64,000 nt of DNA from Streptomyces sp. NBC_00271 (lineage in GTDB: Bacteria > Actinomycetota > Actinomycetes > Streptomycetales > Streptomycetaceae), in assembly GCF_036178845.1 (NCBI RefSeq), contig NZ_CP108070.1, forward strand, positions 2,170,001-2,234,000. Reading direction: 5' to 3'. Below, piece after piece: positions 25,901-34,900 of this stretch (position 1 is its first letter; each line of letters begins with the position of its first letter). A program made the position numbers and the translations under genes. A model generated the notes under the pieces. That model saw only the letters and a program-made list of their open reading frames with translations, was not told where the DNA came from and did no database searches.

Positions 25901-28900
25901 ACGGCGACCTCGGGCCGCCGTGCCTCAGGTCGCCGTGCCTCGGGCCGCCGTTCCCCGGCCTGCGCGACCGTGTCCCGTTCGGGCAGCACCTCGCCGAGCG
26001 CCCGGGCCAGGCCGCGGATGTCGGAGGCGGAGAACACGGTGGCGGCCGGGAGTTCGGCGCCCAGCTCGCGGGCGAAGGCGTTGCGCAGCCGGACGAGCAT
26101 GAGGGAGTCCAGGCCGAGTTCCTTCAGGGCCGTGGTCGCGGAGACGTCCACCGTGCCTTCGGAGACCTGGCCGACCCGGGCCCGTACATACGCTTCGAGG
26201 CGGTCCGCGCGGTCCCGTTCCGTCGTCGCCGTGAACACGCTCGCGACGAGGTCGTCCGCGCCGTCACCGCCGGTCGGTACGGTGATCAGGTCGCCGAGGA
26301 TCGGTCGGGTGCGGGCCACGTCCGGGTCGTGCGCGAGGGCCTCCCAGTCCAGGGCGAGGGGGGCGAGTTGACGACGCGAGGTGGCCAGCACCCGTTCGAA
26401 GAGATCGCCCCCGTCCTGCGGGGAGAAGGCGAGCAGCCCGGATCGGCCGGTCTCGGCGGCCCGGGTGCCGGACTCGGCCACCATGCCCACGCCCGCCCAG
26501 GCACCCCAGTCCAGGCTCAGCGCCCGGCGGTCGGCGCGGGAGAGGTGGTGCGCCCAGGCGTCGAGGAAGGCGTTCGCCGCCGCGTACGGGCTCTGTCCCG
26601 CGGAGCCGAGGAGACCGGCCGCCGAGGCGAACAGGACGAGGCTCTCGGCCTCCGGGATCAGTTCGGTGAGCAGCGTGGTGCCGAGGACCTTGGGGGCGAG
26701 CACGCGCAGGACGCGCTCGTCGGTCAGGTTCGCCACCGTCGCGTCGTCGAGGACACCAGCCGCGTGGACGACTCCGGCGATCGTCCCCGCTTCCCGTCGC
26801 ACGGCGTCCAGGGCCGCCGTCAGTTCCTCGCGGTCGGCCACGTCGGCGCGGGCGAGGTACACGGTGGTCCCGTCTTCTTCGAGACCCCTGATCCAGCTCG
26901 CGGTGGGCGCGTCGGGCTCGCCGCGGCTCATCAGGGCCAGTCGGCGGGCGCCGCGGCGGACCAGTCGTTCGGCGACGACCCGGCCGAGGCCGCCCAGACC
27001 GCCGGTGATCAGGTACACCCCGTCGGGGGTGACCTCGCCGTCGCCGCCGTCGTCGGGGCGGGTGCGGGCCAGGCGCGGGACCAGTCGGCCCGACTCCCGC
27101 AGCGCGACCAGCCGTTCGTCGTCCGCGTGCCGCAGTTGTGTCCACAGGGCGTCGACACCGTCGGTGGGCGGCAGGTCGATCAGGGTGGCCGACAGCTCCG
27201 GGTACTCCTGCGCCACCGCGAGGCCGAAGCCCCAGGCGAGGGCCTGCTGAGGGTGCGTCACCCGGGTGCTGTCACCGGCGGCCTGGCTGCCCCGCGCGAC
27301 GACGAAGAGACGGGGGGCCCGGCCCCGCGGCCGGTCCGCCAGCGCCCGTACCAGGTGCAGCGTGCTCAGGCAGCACAGCCGCGCCGCCTCCTCGGCCGTA
27401 CCGGCATCCGTGATCGCCGGGGCGTCGAGCGCGGACAGCTGGACCACCCGCTCGGGCGGCCCGTCGGGGAAGGCCTCGTCCAGGAGGCGGGCCAGGTGCC
27501 GCGGATCGGCGGGGTCAAGCACGTAACGACCGGGTCCCTCGACGCCGAACGACTCACCCCTGCGGGCGATCACCCGCGGCACGGTCGAGCCGAGCCGCTC
27601 CTCCAGCTCGGCCGCGACGCCCGTGTCGTCGGCCAGGATCAGCCAACTGCCCTCGGCGGGCGGTCGCTGCGCGGCCGGGCGCGGCTGCCAGTGGGTCTCG
27701 AAGAGCACGCCGTCCAGCGGAGACAGTGCAGCCAATGCGAACTCCCTCGCCTCCAGCACCAGTTGCTCGTCCTCATCCCACAGCCGCAGGTCCACGGTCG
27801 CCGTGTCGCCGTCCACGGAACGCAGTCGGCAGGTCGCCCACACGGGCGCCGTGCGCAGTCCGGTGAACCTCAGCTGTCCGACGGCCGCGGGCACGAACGC
27901 CCGGCCCTCGGGCGCGCCTCCCGGCAGGGCGGCCGTGTGGAAGGCCGCGTCGAGGACGGCGGGATGCAGCAGATGACCGGCGGCGGGCGTGCGGGCCAGG
28001 CGACCGAGGGCGGCCGCGTCCGTACGGCGGCCCTCCTCCAACCCCCGGAAGGCGGGGCCGTAGTCGATGCCCAGGGCCGCGAGCCCGGCGTAGACCGCCG
28101 CCAGATCGACCTGCTCGTCGCACCGTTCGCGCACGGCGTCGAGCCGCTCTTCGTCGTCGGCGGCGGCGGTTTCCTCGGTGACCGCGAGCCGTCCGCTGAC
28201 GTGCCGCTGCCACGGCGCGCCGTGCCCCGCGGCGGGTGTCGAGGCGATGGTGAAGTCCCGGAAGCCGTCCTCGGCCGGGCTCAGGACCAGTTGCAGCCGT
28301 ACGGGCCGGTCCACGTCCAGCGGCAGCGGCTGTACGAAACTGATGTCGGCCAGCCGTACTTCGCCGCCGTCCCGCAGCGCGGACGCGGCCTCCAGGGCCA
28401 TGTCGAGGAACGCGGCGCCGGGCAGCCAGACCTCACCGGTGACCCGATGGTCGGTGAGATAGGCGAAGCGGCTGTCGTCGAGGTCGATGTCGGCCTGGAA
28501 GAGGTGCCGGTCGGGTTCGTCGCTGGCCTCCAAGTGCGTGCCGAGCAGCGGTGATCCACCGGCCGATGCGGTGGCCGGGGCGGGCACGAGCCAGTGGCGT
28601 TCGCGGGCGAAGGCGTAGGTCGGCAGGCCGACCCGGCGGCCCTGCGGGAACAGCAGCGGCCAGTCGGGCGTGTGCCCGGCCGTGTACAACTCCCCCAGCC
28701 CGCGCAGCAGTACGTCGTGTCCTTCGCTCTGCCGGCGCAGCGAGCCGATGCCGACCGCGTCGATCCCGGCCTCCGCCGCCACCGCCTCGATCGACGAGGT
28801 GAGCGAGGGGTGCGGGCTCAGCTCGACGAAGTAGCGGTAGCCGTCGTCCAGCATCCGTCGGATCGTGTCCGCGAACCGGACCGGCTCCCTGAGGTTGGCG

Positions 28901-31900
28901 TACCAGTGGTCGGCGTCCAGCAGGTCGCCGGGGACGGGTTCGGCCAGCACCGCCGAGTACAGCGGGGTCGGTGTCCGGGCGCCCCTGACGCCGGAGAAAC
29001 GCTCGAGCAGCTCCGCACGGAGCGGGTCCATCAAGGGGGTGTGCGAGGCGAACGGTGTCGTCAGCGGGCGTGCGGCGATGCCCCGCTCGTCGAGGCGGTC
29101 GCGCAGTTCGGCCAGCGCGTCGGCCTCGCCGGAGACGGCCGTGGACCGGGCGCTGTTGACCGCCGCGACGAACAGGCGGCCCGCGAACGGCGCGAGCAGC
29201 TCCTCGACCCGCGCGGGCGGCAGTTCCAGGGACAGCATGCCGCCCTTGCCCACCAGCGGTACGACCGCCTGCCCGCGTCCGGTCACGACGGTCACGGCCT
29301 CGTCCAGGGTGAGGGCGCCCACGCTGTACGCGGCGGCGATCTCGCCCAGGCTGTGCCCGACGACGGCGTCCGGGCGGACGCCGAGCGCGCGCCAGGCCGC
29401 GGCCAGTGAGGCGTTGACCGCGAACAGCACCGGTTGCAGGAATTCGGTGCGGCCGAGCGGGGCGAACTCCTCCGGCGCCCGCAGCGCGTTGAGCACCGAC
29501 CAGCCGACCCGTCGGCGAACGGCCTCATCGATGCGGACCAGCTCCTCGCGGAACGCATCCGATCCGGCCATCAACTCGACGCCCATTCCGGGCCATTGAC
29601 CGCCGTGTCCGGCGAAGACGAAGGCCACCTTGCCCGTTCCGTCGTCGCGTTGCGTGGCAAGGGGCGCCCGCCCGCTCGCCAACGCCTCGAGCCGTAGGAG
29701 CAGTTCGTCCCGGTCACCCGCGACGAGGGCCGCGCGCCGTTCGAAGTGGCTGCGGTGCCGGGCCAGGGTGTGGGCGACATCGAGGAGAGCGAGGTCCTCG
29801 CCGGCCTCATCGGTCAGGTGGTCGGCCAGTCGCGCGGCCTGCCCCCGCAGGGCGGCCTCGCTGCGCCCCGACAGCACGAACAGCCGCTTACCCGGCGGAA
29901 GTTCGTCCTTCCGCCGCTTACCCGGCGGGACTTCGTCCTTCCCTCCCGCCTTCGCGACCGGCGGGGCCTCCTCCACGATCACATGCGCGTTGGTCCCGCT
30001 GATCCCGAAGGCGCTCACTCCCGCCCGTCGTGTCCGCCCGGGCGACGACGGCCAGGCCGCCGTGTCCCGCACCAGCCGCAGCCCGCTGTTCTCCCAGTCG
30101 ACGTGCCTGCTGGGCGTGTCCGCGTGCAGGGTGCGTGGCAGGGTCCGGTGGCGCAGCGACTGCACCACCTTGACGAGCCCGATCACACCCGAAGCCGCCT
30201 GTGCGTGCCCGATGTTGGACTTGAGCGAGCCCAGGTACAGGGGGCGGTCCTGCGGGCGTGAGTCGCCGAAGACCTCCGCCAGGGCGTTCGCCTCGATCGG
30301 GTCGCCCAGCGTGGTGCCCGTGCCGTGCGCCTCCACGTAGTCGATGTCGGCGGGCTCCAGCCCGGACAGCTCCAGTGCCCGCCGGATCACCTGTTCCTGC
30401 GCCGGACCGTTCGGCGCGGACAGCCCCTGGCTGCGGCCGTCCTGGTTGACGGCCGTGCCGCGCAGCACGGCCAGCACCTCGTCACCGTCGCGCCGGGCGT
30501 CGCTCAGTCGCTTCAGTACGACCATGCCGGCGCCCTCGGCCCAGATGGCGCCGTCGGCGTCGTCGGAGAAGGAGCGGCAGCGGCCGGTCGGGGACAGGCC
30601 CCGCAGTCGGCTGAACTCCACGAAGGTTCCCGGGGTCACCATCACCGTCACACCACCGGCGAGCGCGAGGTCGCACTCTCCGGACCGCAGCGCCTGTGCC
30701 GCCAGGTGCAGTGCCACCAGCGACGAGGAGCACGCCGTGTCCACCGTCAGCGCGGGGCCGCCCAGCCCCAGCGCGTAGGCGAGCCGGCCCGAGGCCACGC
30801 TCAGCGCCGAGCCCGTGCCGACGTACCCGTCCAGCTGGTCGAGGCGGGACCCCGCGAGATAGTCGCTGCCGAACATGCCGACGTACACACCGGTGGCGCT
30901 GCCGGCGAGTTCGGCGGGAACGATCCCGGCGCGCTCCAGCGCCTCCCACGCCGTCTCCATCAGCAGCCGTTGCTGGGGGTCCATCGCGGCCGCTTCCTTC
31001 GGGGTGATCCCGAAGAAACCCGCGTCGAAGGACGTCAGGTCGTCGTCGTTCAGGAAGCCGCCCTCACGGGCGTACGACTTGCCGACGGCGTCCGGGTCGG
31101 GGTCGTACAGCGCTGCCACGTCCCAGCGTTCGGCCGGGAAGGGGCCCACCGCGTCGCGCCCCTCCGCGACCAGGTTCCACAGGCCTTCCGGATCGCTCAC
31201 CCCGCCCGGCAGCCGACAGGCCATGGCGACCAGGGCCACCGGTTCGTCGGAGGCCGGCGTCGTGGCGTGTGTGGGCCGGGTGGCGGGAGTGGTGCGGTCG
31301 CCCGCCGCGAGGGCGGTGGCCAGCAGATGCGCGGCGAGCCGGGCCGCGGTGGGGTGGTCGAAGAGCAGGGTGGCCGGGAGCTTGGCGCCGATTCGGGCGC
31401 CGATGCGGTTGCGGAGTTCGACCGCCGTCACCGAGTCCATGCCGAGTTCGCGCAGCGGCTGGTCGGGGCGGACGGACTCCGTCGAGCGCAGGCCGAGGGC
31501 GCGGGAGATCTCCTCGCGGACCAGGGCCAGGACGCGTTCGGCGCGTTCGGCCTCGGGCAGCCGGGCCAGGCGGTCGGCCAGACCGTCGCCGCCGCTGCGG
31601 CCGGTGCGGGGCGCGGGCAGCAGCGAGCGCCACAGCGCCGCCGTGCCGCCGCCCGTGGTGGTCACGGTCTCGCGCAGGCGGGGCAGGTCCAGGGCCCAGG
31701 CGACCAGGTGCGGGGCGCCCTGCCGCAGGGCGAGTTCGACGAGTTCGCGGCCCTGGTCGGGGGTGAGGGCACGGTGGCCGAGACGGGCCATCCGGTCCAG
31801 GTCGGCGTGTGCGGCGGCGAGGCCCTCGCCCGCCCAGGCGCCGAAGGAGAGGGACAGGCCGGGCAGGCCCTGGGCCCGCCGGTGGTGGGCGAGTTGGTCG

Positions 31901-34900
31901 AGGTAGACGTTGGCCGCAGCGTAGTTGCCCTGGCCCGCGTTGCCGACGACTCCGGCGGCCGAGGAGACCAGCAGGAACAGGTCGAGTCGCGCGTGGGCGG
32001 TGAGCCGGTGCAGGTGGGCGGCGCCGTCGACCTTGGGGCGCAGTACCTGTGCGAGGCGTTCGGGCGTCAGCTCGGCGACCACCCCGTCGGCCAGGACTCC
32101 GGCGCAGTGCACGACACCGCGCAGCGGCGACTCCTCCCCGATACGGCCGAGCAGACCGGCCACGGCCGCCGCGTCCCCGATGTCGCAGGCCGCGACCTCG
32201 ACCTCGACGCCGAGCGCGGCCAGTTCGGCGGCGACCTCGGCGGCGCGCAGATCGTCGGGTCCTTGACGGGACGTCAGGAGCAGGCGCGGAACGCCGTGTT
32301 CGGCGAGCAGCCGGGCGATGTGCCGCCCGACGGCACCGAGGCCTCCGGTGATCAGCACCGTGCCGTCGGTGGGTACGAAGGTGGGGCGGCCGACCAGGTC
32401 GAGGACGACCGGGGTGCCGGTCGCGTCCCGGTCACGGGCGCGGACGAGCCGCGGCGCGAGCAGAGTGCCCGCGCGGAAGGCGAGTTCGGGCTCCTCGGTG
32501 TGGGTGGCGACGGTCGGGAGCGCGTCCGCCGGGTCGGAGTCGTCGAGGTCGAGCAGGGTCAGGCCGAGTTCCGGGTGTTCGGCGCGGGCGCTGCGGGCGA
32601 GCCCCCACAGCACGGACTGGGCGAGGCCGGGCACGGTGTCCTCGTCGACGGCCCCGACCGCACCGCGCGTCACCCACACGGTCCGGGCAGGTGCCTCGTC
32701 CTGCGGGAGGGCGATCAGGGCACGCAGTTCGGCCAGGGCCGCGGCCGCCAACTCCTGTGCTGCGGCGGCCGGTTCGGCGTCCATCGCCGGGCGCGGCCAG
32801 AACCGTACGAGCACGTCGACGCCGCCGGTCCCGCTCACGTCCGCGCCGCCCGTCCCGCTCCGCACGTGGGTCCCCGCCGCCGCGAGGCCACGCAGGGCCC
32901 CGGCGACCTCCGGGTCCGAGGCGTCGCCGACGACGGCCCACTCGGTGCCCGACGCCTCTGCGGGCTGTTCGGGTACGGCCGTCCAGACCACCTCGTACAG
33001 ATGTCGGGCGTTCTCCGAGGCGCCGTTCAGGTCCGCCGGGTCCGCCGCCCGCAGTCGTACGCCCTCCAGACGACCGGCCGGGAAGCCGTCGGTGTCCCAC
33101 AGCGTGACGTCCAGGGTGAGGTCCGTGCCGGAGCCGCCCGTGCGTCGTACGGCCGCGGTGAGGTCCCTCGCGCCACCGGGCGGCAGGACGCACCGGCCCA
33201 CCGCGACCGGGAGCAGCACCCGGCCGTCGGACGCGTCGAGCCCGGCGGCCACGTGCAGCGCGGCGTCCAGCAGGGCGGGGTGGAGGGGGTACGGGTCCGC
33301 CGCGTCGCGGGCCGTGGGCGGCAGCGAGAGCCGGGCCAGCAGTTCACCGTCGCCGGTCGTGACCGCCGACCGTACGCCCTGGAAGGCCGGGCCGTAGCCG
33401 AGGCCCAGTTCGCTGAGCCGCTCGTACGTCTCCGGGGTCCAGGCCGGTTCGGCGGCCTCCGGCCACACCGGGGGCCGTTCCCCCGTCGGCGCGGCAGGCG
33501 CGGACGCGGACGCGGTGGCGTGCAGGGTCCAGCCCGTGGCCTCTTGGGCGCGCGGACGGCTGTGCACGGTGATCTCCGGTACGGGACCGGCGGTGACCAC
33601 CTCGACGGACACCTCGACCGTGCCGGAGTCGGGGAGGGTGAGAGGGCTGAGGAGGAGCAGGTCGGTGAGGTCGGCCGGGTCGTCCGGGTGGGCCACGGCG
33701 AGGGCGGCGCGGCAGAGTTCCATCAGGGTGGTGCCGGAGACGACGGTCCGGCCGAACACGGCGTGGTCGGACAGCCAGTCGGCGGTGTCCTGGGACCACT
33801 CGCCCCGGAAGGTCCAGCGGGTCTCGTCCGGCGACTGGAGCTGGACACCGAGCAGGGGGTGCGCGGCGCGGTCGAAGAGGCCTGGGGCACCGGTGGTGGA
33901 CTCGGGCTCGATCCAGTGGCGCCGCAGATCCCAGGCGTACGTCGGCAGGTCGGCGGGGGCGGTGTCGGGGACCAGTCGGCGCCAGTCGATCGGCCGTCCG
34001 TGGACGTGGAGTTCGGCGGCGGCCCGGTCCAGGCAGGCGGGCCCGTCCTCGTCGCGGCGCAGCGAGCCGACGGCAACCAGGTTGTCGTGGCCGGAGTCCT
34101 CGGCGATGGTGTGCAGGGCGGTGACGAGGGAGGGGTGGGGGCCGAGTTCGACGAAGCAGCGGTAGCCGTCCGCGGCCATGCGTTCCACGGTGGGTGCGAA
34201 GCGGACGGGCTCGCGCAGATTGGTGTACCAGTAGTCGGCCTCCAACTCCTCGGTGACCGGTTCGCCGGTGACGGTGGAGTACCAAGTGACGGAGGTCGGG
34301 CAGGTGGTGACGCCGTCGAGTTCGTCGAGGACCGTCGCGCGGACCGGCTCGACCCGGGGGCTGTGGGAGGCGTAGTCGACATCGAGGCGGCGGGCGAAGA
34401 CCTGCTCGCGGTCGAGGTCGGCGAGCAGGGTTTCCAGGGGCTCGACGTCACCTGCGATCACCGTCGAGCGGCCGCTGTTGACGGCGGCGACGCAGACCCG
34501 TCCGTCGAGGTCGGCGAGGCGGTCCTCGACCTCGGTGTGCGGGAGGGCGACGACGGCCATGGTGCCGGTGCCCGACAGCCCGGTCAGGGCCTGGCTGCGC
34601 AGGGCGACCACCGCGGCGGCGTCGCTCAGGCTGAGCGCGCCCGCGACGCAGGCCGCGGCGACCTCGCCCTGGCTGTGTCCGACCACGGCGTCCGGCCGTA
34701 CGCCCCGGGCCCGCCACACCGCGGCCAGGGACACCATCACGGCGAACAGGACCGGCTGCACGACGTCCACGCGGTCCAGGGGCGGGGCGCCCTCGGCACC
34801 GCGCAGGACGGCCGCGACCGACCAGGTGGTGAAGGGGCGCAGGGCGGCGTCGCAGCGGTCGAGTTCGTCTGCGAACACCGGGTCGCGGTCGAGCAGATCG

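Noticed and set aside
20425..28554. A 2,709-codon open frame on the + strand opposite the synthase and reductase
   Set aside because: It is a shadow of the minus-strand genes: high third-position GC removes stop codons from the complementary frame. Its product is low-complexity (Gly/Arg/Val rich) and has no domain. The same applies to the 2,001-codon frame at 30325-36330.
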